NCBI GenBank assembly: GCA_019787685.1
Contig: JAHNUO010000009.1
Coordinates: forward strand, 1,736,001-1,800,000
DNA from: Chiua virens
Lineage: Eukaryota; Basidiomycota; Agaricomycetes; Boletales; Boletaceae
Reading direction: 5' to 3'
DNA length: 64,000 nucleotides
Shown one piece after another: positions 32,595-44,306 of the stretch. The notes beneath the pieces are model-generated. The model worked only from the letters and a program-made list of their open reading frames with translations. It was not told where the DNA came from and ran no database searches. Numbering within the stretch: position 1 is the first letter of the stretch; every line of letters begins with the position of its first letter. A program made the position numbers and the translations under genes.

Positions 32595-34084
32595 TTGTCT
32601 GTCACCATTGATGACGTTCCAGATGGCCTCACAATTTTGCTGTGTTCCCTTGATTTGACCCAGTCAGATAGTGAGATTCTGATTGGGGTTCTGAACAAGC
32701 ATGTTGCTGCTGCCATCAGTAAGTTGTATTTCCGCTCAACCAATGTATTGGTGACCAAGGTGTGCTTTGTAGGTCCTTCATCTCCTACTTTAGCTTCAAC
32801 CCTCGTTACACAGTCCTCCAGAGTGCCTGTCACCACCCCTGACACTCCGCCCATTGCTTCTCCACCTGTCATCATTGAGGCCATTCAAGACAGTGATGAC
32901 CAAGATGGCAAGGAAGTGGCAATTCAGGAGCCAATCACAATCAACACTGCCTCTCTTTGTGTGCCCCCGATGCTGCTGGCCATCAAGCCACAGGATCCTT
33001 GTTACCATGAGGCTGAGGTCTCCATGGCAGATGAGTGTCATCTCTTATTGTACCATGGGATGTTCTATAACCTTCCTGCATTGTCCAATCTGGAGCCACC
33101 ATTCTACTATGTTGAAGGTAATAAATCCCGGCTGTAGTGCAATACTCAGGGGGATTGAAATATAGAAAAGAGGGTAAAGGAATGCGATTCCATTCGACCC
33201 AGGGACAACACTGAGTTGGTGAACGATGAGGAATGGTTTTTGAGTAGTCCGATGAAGGTAATAAATCCTGGCTGAAGTGCAGTACTCAGGGGGATTGAAA
33301 GCAAGAAAAGGGGGGTGAAGGAATGTGATTCTGTTCGACCCAGGGACAACACTGAGTTGGTGAATGACGAATAATGGTTTTTTGAGTAGTCCGAGATGAA
33401 TCTGGGGCAAATCCAGATTAAAACGGATAGAAAAGCAGACATGGCAGTCCAATCCAGATTGAGAAAATACGAGGAGAGCAAGAGAAAATGAACATCAACC
33501 GAAAATGATGTGAGACAGATGCACATGGGCAAAAGCTACTGTATTTTGTCAATACAGTGAATTTTATAGTCCTTGGGAATACCCTCAGACTCGTCCTATG
33601 TAAGGATAGTAAAAAAAAGAAGGTTTTGTACAGTATAAAGTTTGAGGGGCACCTGAATGTCCCTGCAAGGGCTGTGTGACATGGTCTAGCCAATGCTAAG
33701 TACGAATAAGGAGCATCAAAAATAAAATAAAAGAGTCTGAGGCAAAATGAGCACAGATACAGCAATCCAGATGAGTTCGCACAAGCAGACAGATCAGGAT
33801 CGGGATCAGGTGACAACGGGGTGCGGAAACGTGCTATGTGAGCACAGGGAATACCTATTCCCTACAACGTCACCCAAGGCCAATACATTGGAGTATTCAC
33901 AGGATGGTAAGTTACATCTATGGTGATGGCATGAGCTGATCTAGTACTGCTCACCAACAGGGACAACTCAAGCCCCAAGGTGCAGGGAGTTAGTCACGTG
34001 ATCTTTGCAAAGGTAGAGTCACTCAAGGTTGGTGAGGAGAAAGTCCGCAAAGCCATTAAGAGGGACAAAGCCCTGCAAGTTTAA
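32595..34084 (+). pseudogene. Protein with RNase H1 N-terminal-like domain, split by repeat R
   Basis: An open frame (MSVTIDDVPDGLTILLCS...) ends in PALSNLEPPFYYV just where repeat R is inserted (33113-33834). Beyond R the sequence continues with VTQGQYIGVFTGW, then, after a probable intron, KVQGVSHVIFAKVESLKVGEE..KAI. The YYVxxG-x-IGVF-x-W...V-x-GVS-x pattern resembles the hybrid-binding domain found at the RNase H1 N-terminus and in many agaricomycete proteins. The R insertion, with duplicated TATGT, breaks it. I do not know its function. Confidence 0.5.
33113..33834 (-). repeat. Repeat R, copy 2 (722 bp)
   Basis: Flanked by a perfect TATGT duplication (33108-33112, 33835-33839). It matches copy 1, but its first ~140 bp (TGAAGGTAATAAATCC...GAGTAGTCCGA) are present twice in tandem, the second unit from about 33252. 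Confidence 0.8.
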
Positions 34085-34857
34085 ATAGTGTTTGTGCTGC
34101 ACCCAAATGTACTATTACCTGCAAGAATGATACCTTGGTCAATCCTCTCCTTTGTTGCTGGGTGATTTGAATGAGACTTCAAATTTGAGACTGATACAAT
34201 TTCAAATGACACTGCTGCTGTGAACTTAATCTCTGAGTTTGCCAGTGTGTATGTACTTTTTCTCTGTAAGACAAGTACTGTAAGAACTTCCAAGTCTCGT
34301 ACACAGTACAAGTGTTCGTATAAGTGTCATATAAGTGTCATATAAGTATCACATAAGAATTGCATAAAGGTCCCATAAAAGTCTAATGTGAGTGCATACT
34401 ATTTGCATATGTATATCTTGCACAAATTCCACCTCCTACTGTGACCCCATTCCCAACTTCTAGCAACTGTTCCAACCAACTTGACATGGAATGGGTTGAC
34501 CAAAACTCTACAACACTCCAGAGGAAAAACTAGAGGCTGTACATGCAAATAAATGTGCATATTATGCTAGGTGCAATTATCATTCTTATCATCATATTAT
34601 GGATCATATTGACCATGTGACTGATCAAAAACAGGAACTCAATCAGTACCAAGATGAAGGTAAAATATCAGGCATGCTCCAAACCTGATATGTCCCAGTA
34701 AGTATTACTTCATTTTCGTTATCATGGCCATCGGCCTGACAGAAGTGACTTGTTTGTGCATATCTGATACTAGACTTGAAGAGCCAGATGTAACTGTCAC
34801 TCAGCCCAAGCCTCTAACAGTGAACAGCAAGCCTCAAAAGCGGACTTGGTGAGATCT
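34085..34857 (+). pseudogene. Basidiomycete transposon-associated gene remnant
   Basis: An open stretch at about 34512-34663 reads YNTPEEKLEAVHANKCAYYARCNYH (basic/aromatic helix type often seen in agaricomycete transposon-borne genes), followed by a possible intron and PDVTVTQPKPLTVNSKPQKR. It stops at LTR4. At 34319-34380 there is an imperfect tandem of CATATAAGTGT units. No product name can be given. Confidence 0.35.
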
Positions 34858-35466
34858 TGTTAGAGACCGTGCGACTCAGAGGTAGTCAACTCTGGATCTC
34901 CAGAGTTGTAGCGTCGGACGGGACTTGGCTTCACTGTATGTGGTGTGTCCTTGTCACAGTCTGTCCCTATATTTCGGACGTGTGGAGAACGGAGGTAGAT
35001 ATAAGACTCAACACATAAAGTGGAGTCAAGTGGAGTAGAGACCATCAAGGTCTTATGGAGTGTTCGGAGTGAGTCATACAAATAAACTAATATTCAGACT
35101 AAAGTTACAATCAAAGTAACTATGGTTTATATACTCGGAGGAAACGTAATGATTAGTCACGGAGCAAGGAGATGAGTAATATGGAGAAACGGAGAAACGG
35201 AGAATGACTAATTCTGAATGAGACGGGAGATCGGGAAACTACATAGCCGGAGGTAAGTCAGGTACTGAGAAAGCTGGAGCTGTGCTCGTAAGCAAGACAC
35301 AGGTTATGTACTAAACAAAAGAGGAAGCATATATACGTAACGGAGGTCCGGGGTCGTGGAGTTATGTCCTGAGGGAGATCAACCCAGAGTTATCATCTAA
35401 GAGATATGGAGTTATATCCAGAGGAACGGAGAACAGAGTGGTATATGACAGATCTCTGTGGTGACA
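34858..35466 (-). repeat. LTR4 copy 2 (609 bp)
   Basis: From TGTTAGAGACCGTGC to GTGGTGACA; in reverse complement TGTCACC..CTCTAACA. It shares several blocks with 30691-31252. I could not find matching target-site duplications, so ends are approximate. Confidence 0.6.
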
Positions 35467-35780
35467 TCTAATCTTGGAGTCTGGTATTGATGTCAGACAG
35501 ATTACAAACATTTCTTGGTGTGCCAGAGCATGAAGCTGCGGAAACACTGTATTGTGAGTTCATGAAGATGTGCAACTTGGAACATATACTTGCAACAATA
35601 TCCTCCCTTGAGGCAATCAAGGATGAATGCCACAAGGTGGAGCAAGACATATTGGAAGAGTTTGGTGTTGGCATGTCCCTCCAACATGCTACTGAGGCAA
35701 CACACTCACATCAGCAAAACGTCGTGGGACTTTTCTGTCTTAATCCGGTCTTACTGACTCTTATGCACTTGGTCGGCTAA
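35467..35780 (+). pseudogene. Transposon-associated gene remnant after LTR4
   Basis: Open frame MSDRLQTFLGVPEHEAAETL..ISSLEAIKDECHKVEQDILEEFGVG. It is helical and of a type I recall next to basidiomycete transposases. It may be the 3' part of the gene broken by LTR4. Confidence 0.35.
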
Positions 35781-36358
35781 CGTGGCCTTGGCCAATCATC
35801 AGAGTATCTCTGAACTTATCCAAAAATATGTATAGAAGCTTTCTTTTCATTAAAATATAGTGCAGACAAAGTATTTAGTGTTTTGCAACAAAGTATGGTC
35901 CTGCATGGTAGTATTTTGTAATGGCTCAAGCCGCATAAGTGCAGTCAGACCGTGGACATTTTGCTGATGCAGTTGGTTCCTTCCTTCCTGCCATCCAAGA
36001 GCTTTATTGCCTTGCCTTTGTTGATATTGCTGACCTGGAGTCAATATACAATGATAGGAAGCTTTTATTTCAATCATTCTAGTTAGCTACATGTGAGAAT
36101 TAGTACCATCATGCTCAATTAGATGTAGCTTGTGTGTGATCACATGTCCAGAGATCTCAGATCTGGCCCATGTGTGCAATGTGTGCTAGTGTTTGGCCAT
36201 GCTGGTAAAGGAAAATTTTCACTTCCATACTCTGAAACATTTCATTTTGCTTAGCAAGGCCAAAACTCAGTTTGTCTCTGATTCTGTCATTGCTCCTGTC
36301 ACAAAGTACATGATTTCAAATTTGTATCGCTTACAGGAACAATCTCATATTGTCATAG
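35781..36358. other. Unrecognised spacer
   Basis: No gene or repeat end that I can support. Confidence 0.4.
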
Positions 36359-39300
36359 ATGGCACCTCGAAAATGGACTACTGAGGAGCAGGAAATATTC
36401 CTGCAACCATGGTATGAAAAGTATGTGAGCAATGTGAACATGAAAAAAAATATATATACTATATTCTTTGCCAACCTATTGGAGGCATGGTTTGAAAAGT
36501 ATCCAGAATGAGTCACTCTCTGGGGCAACACCTACGGCCCATTGATGTGGGAACAAGTGGCACAGTATGACGAAGCTGTGCAGAAGCACAAAGACATAAG
36601 TAGATGAAACTAAGATTATGAAGATCTTACTCACTGTTACTCAAGCAACTCAAAAACCATTTCAAGAATGTCTTTGGGGGCTCAAAGGTCAGACACCAGA
36701 GTAAGGCCGAGGCAAATGACATCTTCCAGGCCATGTTGGGGTGCATGGCCAAAGGGGAGAAGAACTGGCAGAGTTATCAGGAGGTGGAGGCATACTCCAA
36801 ACTTTTCTTTGAAGATTGTATCAAAGGAGTAATCTCCCAGAAATTGGCATTTGCTGGTGAAGAATTGAAAAGTGTGGGCATTCAACACATAAAGGATGAA
36901 ACTCGAGCTCTCTACCTTACTGAAACTGAGGAGGTAAAGCAGCAGGTGCAGGAATTCATGAAGACCACAAAACATGAGGCAAAGGGGGGACTGTCAGAGA
37001 TTGACATAGTGGAGATCTGGGCGAGCAGTCAAATAGAAAAGTTGGTAACACCTGGGAGTCCACAGCACTGACTTACTCACTTTGTTAGGAATATTGAAAA
37101 GCTGGCAGCCGTCATTAACAAGTTCATGGTGGGGTTGCAGAAGGCAACTGGGTGGTCGTTCTCTTTGCTGGTGGGAGGTCCCTCACCACTGCTTCAAGGG
37201 GAGATAGATGCATACAGGTGAGAAGACACGACCTAGGCCAGGAAAATAAACTCACTCATCATGTAGCTTTCATGTTGGCTTAACGGTGCTCGGAAATGAC
37301 TTCAGTAGGGCATATCTGGACTTTAATAAGAACATTATGGGTCCATTCATCAATTTCCTTCAGAGGGTGCATAGTGAGCAGGAAAAATGACATGGCAATG
37401 AGACTAATAAACACATACACAGTGCCAATACCAAAGGAGGGTGAGGACAGGAATTTACCTGTGGAAGGTGAGGGAGTAACTTGAATGTTAATGAGTCAAT
37501 AATGACAATGACTGCTTAATGTGGACCAGCATCAAATCTGGAGCTTAAGGACTTGCAAAATGAGGAAGGAGAGGGGACAAGTGAGAACATTGGACTCCCT
37601 GGCAGCTTATATACACTGTCAGACAATGAATCCCCTGATGGTCACAATGGGGATGTATCCATTCACATTAATGGAGATATATCATATGACAGGGTGGATA
37701 CATCTTCACATGATGATACACAGCCTCAACTTTCACAAACAGCCACAGGAACTTCTGATGCCTACACCAACAGTCAAGAGGATATATTGTCAATGCTTGG
37801 CCTTGCCACTCATGGTATGATTCTGCTGATATTCATGTCGCTTCTGAGAGTCTCACAATTGTGATGATGTATCCTGCCCAGATCCATCATGTGTTTCTGC
37901 TTCTCAGCACTCTGACTGAGTCAGTCAGTACAATACATTCCAGGCCCAGTTGATGTACAACTTTGCATCTCAACATGGTAAGTGCTACTTTCGTATGCAC
38001 TGTGCCTTTGTCATAATGATGTATCTATCTAGAGCTGTCGACACCATCACATACCCCTTCTCAGTTTGCCCCTAGTACCAATGACATCGCTTGTGCTCTC
38101 ACTGCTCTCAATCAAACAGATGTATCACAGGGCTTAGGCTCTGTTCTTGGACCCCCCTGTCGCCCCTCTCTATCTCAATCAGGGTGATCTGTCACTGATA
38201 CAGGATGTCTCCTCAAGCCTCCCGGTACTGGATACCTCATTTGCGTTTAATCTCAATGACTCTGCCTTTTGGCTAGGCAGAGACTTTGACAATTACCTTG
38301 CAAGTCTGGTGGGTGAAGACTAATCATATGGCGACCCTGACTCATTTGTACTTCTACCAGTCTACAGAAGTCCTGCACATGCCTTGCAAAATCTCCCCAC
38401 TCACAGTCCTCCATGTTCCAGGTGATTCCTGAATAACAAAATGCTTGCACAAACCCATTGTTATGATATCAACTTTTCCTCACTTAACGTTTCCAACATT
38501 CAGTCTATTCTAAAGATACATGCCTCATGTCAAAGCTGTCCAAAGGATCATATCCGATTGGCTACCACAATAACACAGCATCCATCACCTCATGTCCTTA
38601 TCTATTCATTTCCCTTATCACTGACTCATCACCGGCAGTGCAAGGCTATGCTCTTATCTATGACTCATATCTATTCACACCTTATCATCCAATAGGATAC
38701 ATTATGCTTATCTACATAGTTCATACTCAGATTAGAACTCTGACATCCATGTAGTATATAAACCCATGAATCTAAGCCAGAGAGCTCTAACAAAGTTCTC
38801 TTGGAGTTTTTGCCTCTTCACTGGACTGAATCCCCTCTTCACTCAACCACTACTCTTTAACAGTCTAGTTTAGTTCTAGGTTGTTTCACCCATGGAACCA
38901 CCCCTTTCCCTGCACAATCATCTCCCAATACCCTGCCTGCCCTATGTCTACCTAACCCATTTGATTCCCCAGCAGAGGAACCTGTCAAAACCAATGCTAT
39001 GCTTCTCTCTACTGGCAATACTCTACTATCACCCCCCACACCTTCTGCCACCTCAGCAGCTCTGCCTCAGCCTGTCCAGCCCTAGCCTCCGTTTGTTGCA
39101 TCCCAAAAAAATGATCCCATTATCCAGTCGCGAGAGCCACAAGGACCACCTTCAACACTGACTGATAGCTCTGTGCCACCTTGCTTTCAGGGCCCCATGG
39201 CTAACATTGCACTTGAGGCTAACACAGAGAAGGGTGATGACATGCGGCATTCATGATCTGGGCACATCATTGTTCCTGCGACATGGAACGTGGTGGCCAA

Positions 39301-39400
39301 TTCAATTGGGAAGGAGAACATTCCTTCCAAGTCACGAAAGCATGTGGTGGAGGAAGACCAGCTTGCTAGTGCCAATGGGTCAAAATGTTGTTGGGTGTGA
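36359..39400 (+). pseudogene. Basidiomycete transposon-associated gene, split by LTR3
   Basis: Start ATG 36359 gives MAPRKWTTEEQEIFLQPW, a start I associate with a large agaricomycete-specific family of unknown function. Further family-like blocks follow: LKQLKNHFKNVFGG, a long helix KNWQSYQEVEAYSKLFF...EETRALYLTETEEVKQQVQEF, then LQKATGWSFSLLVGGPSP, and after an intron FHVGLTVLGNDFSRAYLDF. The C-terminal part lies on both sides of a solo LTR3 (38459-38888). It reads PNPFDSPAEEPVKTNAMLLSTG beyond the LTR and ENIPSKSRKHVVEEDQLAS near the end. In-frame stops occur (for example TGA at 36509-36511 after EKYPE), so it is a relic. No function is known to me. Confidence 0.5.
38459..38888 (+). repeat. 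Solo LTR3 (430 bp)
   Basis: Begins TGTTATGATATCAAC and ends CTAGGTTGTTTCA, with a perfect CCCAT duplication (38454-38458, 38889-38893). Same family and length as the 5' LTR of gypsy B. TATA box GTATATAAACCC near 38753, followed by CTCTAACAAAGTTCT. Confidence 0.92.
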
Positions 39401-39544
39401 ACATGCTGTACATTGATCTTGACAATAACCTTGTGAGATTCATTTTGGACTGGACTACCTGACAATCGCCCTTTGATACATGTTTAATGTATATTTGCAT
39501 GATATATCCCGATGTTTTGGTCTGTCTTGTAATTTATCTATTAG

Positions 39545-40158
39545 TGTTACAATAATTCTGGGTAGGGCCTAACATAGCCACAAAAGCGCCAAGTACCAAG
39601 TGGCTGCAATAACTCAAACAACCACCACTTGATACATGGTGCACTGAAGAGTTGAACAAGGGTTTCTGGTCAGCAGGTTGCTACCAGAGAGATGAGTGGA
39701 AACTCAGGCATTACTGAGAGTTGTCCTTTTGGGAATCTATACCCGAGGGACGGTCGAGGGTTGACTATGATGAGTCCAAGTGTTCAAGTAGGACTAAGAG
39801 TAGTCCAGTCGAGTGGTCACAGGCGCAGAGGCGAGTGGAGCAGAGATACTCAGCTAGATTGTGGGTACTACAGAAGTACAGTGGTACAGAGGGAGTATCG
39901 CTGCAAGTTATATATGTTTGATATAAAGGGTGTTCCAGAGAAGAGTAGAACCAAGTAAAGGGAACAAAGGTGAAGTAGGGATACTTCGTGAGAAGAGGGA
40001 GTCATATGATGACGACCGATCAAGAAACAAAGAAAGCTACCATGCTATGGAGCAATATGATCTCCACAAATACAGGGAGTAGGTCATAGAGTGGAAGAGC
40101 TAGGTGAGAGTCCATTGGGGAAATGGAGTTGACAAGGCAAAAGAGAAAAGTTATAACA
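39545..40158 (-). repeat. Solo LTR, diverged LTR1 subfamily (614 bp)
   Basis: Begins TGTTACAATAATTCTGGG and ends AAGTTATAACA, with a perfect ATTAG duplication (39540-39544, 40159-40163). It is related to the LTR1 copy at 21399 (shared GTGGTCACAGGCGC stretch), but the AGATCAAGACT priming segment is not recognisable. Confidence 0.88.
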
Positions 40159-40703
40159 ATTAGCACTCTAATAAAGTCTATAGTGAACGAGCATGGCCCA
40201 GATGTACTAATGAGTTTGGTAAGGGTTGTGTTATGACATAAGGAACTTTGTACAAAGCGCAATAATGTTGATCCTAGGTTTGCAGTAAGAGCAGGTACAG
40301 GCACTACAGCATACAGCTTCTATCAAACCAGGCACAAAAGGGATCCACTCCATGGACTTGGAGCGAATATGGGTACCAGGACCAACCAACTGGTTGACTC
40401 GGAAGGTCCAGATCCAAATAATGAACAGGCAAGGGATGGAGCAAGCCGGCCGGCAGGTACATGATATATCACATGGTGTATCACAGCAGCCTGAGGCTTG
40501 GATTGGAGCATTACATGATGTAGGAGTTTTAGATACTCCCTACAGTTGTAGGATATCTTTTCCTTGCTCCTCATCATGTCCTATTACCTCCCATCTCATC
40601 CACCATTGACTTCATGCCAGCCCAGTTTCATTCCTAGCGTTTACAGATCATCTGAATCCATCTGAATCCAATCTAAGTCCAATCCGAGTCAACACAATCC
40701 AAT
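40159..40703. other. Unrecognised repeat-region sequence
   Basis: Short open stretches only. A small tandem of CATCTGAATC units and CCAATC-rich sequence lies at 40654-40704, just before repeat E. Confidence 0.35.
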
Positions 40704-41239
40704 CCGGTTTCATTGTATGTATTCCACTTCATCTGATTTGACTTGTTCTATTCAATTTGGCCTTATTAAGGTCGTTACTATCCTAACACCTTCTTTTCCT
40801 TTGTTATCTACAAGGTTTGACACTCCTTCTTAAATACTCATCCTACATCAATCCTGTACACTTACCTAGGGTCAGATTACCTTTAACAGTCCTGGGTTGT
40901 ACCCACTGGCAGGACTATAAAACCATGTTTCAAACATAAAAAATCATCTTTCTACATTCAGGAGATCTCCTGTTTACTCTCCTGTGTGAGAGTGAGCTGG
41001 ATAGCTTTCCTTTTACCTCATCCTATCATTCCTCTGCACCTCATCTACTCAAATCAATCCTCTCATCACCTCGACTCTACCTGGATACTTTTTCATTGAC
41101 CGCTTTTCATTCCAGATTGTTCAGCAGCCTCTAGGACTCCTAGACAAACCCGAATCCTTCATTCCTTTGAGTATAACCCCCCTTGGGATGAACTTATTGC
41201 CCCACCTTTCTTCATTTCACCTATCATTAGTTTTCTACA
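40704..41239 (+). repeat. Repeat E, copy 2 (LTR-like)
   Basis: Nearly identical to 30160-30690, from GTTTCATTGTATGTATTCC to ATTAGTTTTCTACA. Downstream, 41240-41400 is rich in ATGTATCA/AATATATCA motifs. Confidence 0.65.
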
Positions 41240-41409
41240 ACAATGTATCATGACTGTGCAATATATTACGGTGGAGAGGATGATGTATCACACAATATAT
41301 CAAGGTGGATCATCAGTTTTACTACAATATATCATGTACTCTGGTGAATCATGATAGTAATGGATGTATCAATATAGCATGATCACCTGTTTGCCTCGAA
41401 TCTGCAAGG

Positions 41410-42540
41410 TTATTTTACATATACTGGTTGATCTGCAGGCATTTTACTGTTGAGAAAAGCAGAGTCTATGTCAATGACATGGATCTCCCAGTCAAGTATG
41501 GCTGCAACAGCACAGAGTAGCCAGATTGGCTCGATCTTTGTGACAGGGGCAAACATGTCTTCAAAGTCAATGTCTGGCTTCTGTGTGAATCCACAAGCGA
41601 CAAGACGAGCCTTGTAGCATGTTATATTGCCATCTGGATCACATTTGATATGGTACACCCACTTCATGTCAATGGCTTTACAATCAGGGAGTAGCTCAAC
41701 AAGTTTGTAGGTACCAAGTTGAGCAATAGCTTCAAGCTCGTTCTCCATTGCACTAATCCATTTGGCACAATCTGGTGAGTTAATCACCTGGTGAAATGTG
41801 CATGGCTCCTCTCCTGATGCAATATTTGCTTCCTTATCCTCAGTAGGTCCTTGGTCAAGGGCACATGCAACTGCAGATTCATCTGCACTTGAGTCCAAGT
41901 CCAAATCCTCAGCATCTGACACTCTTTTGAGCTGTCAGACATCATGGGCAATGCCCTTGTGGGCTTTTGCTGCTACAGATTGGGTGGATGGTGCTCGTGG
42001 TAGAGGCCTTGCTGGAGGTTGGCAAGGTAGAGGTCATGGCAAAGCCAGTGGTTGCTGTGGTAGGGCAGCAGGTGATGCAGGATGTATAGAATGGGATTGT
42101 TGTAGGGGTTCAGGGTCTTGGCTGATGTCATCAATGACCATAGATGTTGATTTAAGGGAATGGTAGAAGAATTGGTACTCCCTCTCAGCCTAGAACCTGT
42201 CCTGTATGTTAGTCACATCATCAAATGTGACATGAGCAGGTACTTGAATGGACTGGTTTTTCAGGTGGTAGATTCTCCATCCTTTCTGAGTTTCTGAATA
42301 TCCTACAAATAGTGCACATTTTCCTTTGGGGTCTAGCTTATGGTGAGTGGGAGTGTCGTCAAGCACATAAGCTGTGCAACCAAACTGGTGGAGTTGAGAT
42401 AGATCTGGTTTCTTCCCATATTGTTTCTCATATGGTGTGATGTTAGATAGAGAGTGTGTCAAGTGGTGGTTTTTGGTATAGACAGTATAGTTGACTGCTT
42501 CAGCCCACAAGAATAGTGGTAGGCTCTGTATGGTGTCATC
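41410..42540 (-). pseudogene. Ty1/copia integrase-RT fragment
   Basis: Minus strand. 42190-42510 gives the end of integrase (MWAEAVNYTVYTKNHHL, HQFGCTAYV, GYSETQKGWRIY). 41410-41922 gives the start of the RT domain (WISAMENELEAI, ARLVACGFTQKPDIDFEDMFAPV, HVIDIDSAFLNSKM). The linker between them (about 41925-42185) is out of frame. RT stops before the YVDD active site. It is unrelated at close range to the intact copia at 56.4 kb. Confidence 0.82.
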
Positions 42541-42605
42541 CTCGTCGCATCATCCTGTCGTCATCATCCTCGTCATTGTCCATCCATCCATCCATCCATC
42601 TCTGG
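42538..42605. repeat. CATC-rich microsatellite
   Basis: Degenerate CATCNTCGTC units pass into (CATC)5 (CCATCCATCCATCCATCCATC). Simple repeat next to the copia fragment. Confidence 0.75.
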
Positions 42606-43077
42606 CATCAGAAGATTTGCAAAAGTCTTTTCATGACCTAAATGTCCTTGCATGATATTATTTGTCTTATGCACCAGTGGATGCCATACAGGGAATACAA
42701 GACCATTAGCCAAAGTTTTACATTGTCTTGTCTGTCTTGCCATGACTCAAGAGTAACTTAAAGCAAAGTGGTATTCATGTTATCTCACAAAGCTTTCCAA
42801 CTGTATTGAGTAAGAAACAGATGTCATAACTATATACTAGTATGAATGCATGAATGACAAGTCAATGGTATGACAAAAACAGGGCTAAGTCAAGAACATG
42901 TACTGAGCAATAGACAGAAGGATGCATTCAACAGAATTTAAAAAGATTCTCAACCTCCTTATGACAGGCACTTTGATTTTCCACAGAGGTGGCTGCTGAG
43001 GACAACACATTCTTCTTCAGATATTTCTGCATCTCATTGACAATAACTTCCAGGTTCTTGCCAGAAAGCTCACTGAT

Positions 43078-44292
43078 TGAAACAACCTAGAACAACCTAG
43101 ACTGTTAAAGTTGTAGTGGTGTAGTGAAGAGGGGGTTCAGTCCAGTGAAGAGGCGAAAACTCCAAGAGAACTTTGTTAGAGCTCTCTGGCTGTCATTCAT
43201 GGGGTTTATATACTACATGGATATCGGAGTTCTAATCTGAGTTTGAACTACGTAGATAAGCGTAATGTATCCTATTGGATTGTTACAATTCATCTTTTTC
43301 CTTTGCTATTCATCTTTTCTTTGCCTTTCTTGCTACTTTCTCTACGCTCAATACTACAGGTATCTCCTACGACTCAATCCGCAAGGCTTACCCTTGCCCC
43401 GGATTACTCAGCAAGGGCTTAACCCTTTGCCCCGCCTTTCCCTCTTCTTATCCGGATACTCCGATCACGCACTCCGGCTCAACCCGGGGATCCGTCGTCG
43501 CTTCCACCCTTCTCCTTCTTGATCCGGTACGGATCACTTTCATTTCCGCTGTCACTTGGACAGCTTCTATATTTACCATTTCCTTCTCCCGTCGGTCCGG
43601 TGCTTCCGCCCCGCATGACTCCTTTGGTCCTTAGTCTGTTCCGCTCTTCCTGACCACCCCTTTTGACTGCTGGTCCGTGCACCAGTTCCATAGTATAAAT
43701 ACCGCGCAGTGATACTCCTGTACCTTAGTCTTGATCTACGCAATCTAAGCTAGTATCACTGCTCCTCTTCGGGCCCTCTCTCAAGGCCATCCCTCGTCGC
43801 TGCGACCAACGTCCAGCATCTCGATCCACCCCGATCACAAGGGGCAGTCTAGGTCCTTCGGGTATAGATTCCCAACAGGACGCTCTTAGGCAACGACCTA
43901 AGTTCTAACTCGTCTCACTGGTAGCAATACGCTGACCAGTACTCCTCCTCGAACTCTACAGCGTGCCACGTATCAAGTGGTGGTTGTTTGAGTTATCGCA
44001 GCCGCTTGATACTTGCGCTTTTGCGTCTACGCTAGGCCCTACCCGGGACTACCGTAACATGGATGATAAGGTGTGAATAGATATGAGTCATAGATAAGAG
44101 CATAGCCTTGCACTGCTGATGATGAGTCAGTGATAAGGGAGATGAAAAGATAAGGGCATGAGGTGATGGATGCTGTGTTATTGTGGCAGCCAGTCGGATA
44201 TGATCCTTTGGACAGCCTTGACATGAGGCATGTATCTTTAGAATAGATCGAATGTTGGAGTTGTTAAGTGAGGAAAAGTTGGTATCGTAACA
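43078..44292 (-). repeat. Gypsy B 3' LTR (LTR3), interrupted
   Basis: TGAAACAACCTAGAAC to GGTATCGTAACA, nearly identical to 50334-50764 once the inserted LTR1 (43281-44059) is removed. The end of the chromodomain frame reads into its U3. Confidence 0.93.
43281..44059 (+). repeat. Solo LTR1 inside gypsy B 3' LTR (779 bp)
   Basis: Begins TGTTACAATTCATC and ends GGACTACCGTAACA. TGGAT is duplicated (43276-43280, 44060-44064), and the 5' LTR of gypsy B shows the empty site. It keeps TATA (AGTATAAATACC) and AGTCTTGATCT. Confidence 0.95.
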
Positions 44293-44306
44293 CTATCTCC
44301 CTTCTG
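44293..44306 (-). promoter_or_regulatory. Gypsy B polypurine tract
   Basis: AGAAGGGAGATAG on the minus strand, directly before the 3' LTR start TGTTACG: the expected plus-strand primer site. Confidence 0.75.

Noticed and set aside
42538..42605. Short direct repeats that might suggest a CRISPR-like or satellite array
   Set aside because: CATC microsatellite only; units are 4-10 bp with no unique spacers.
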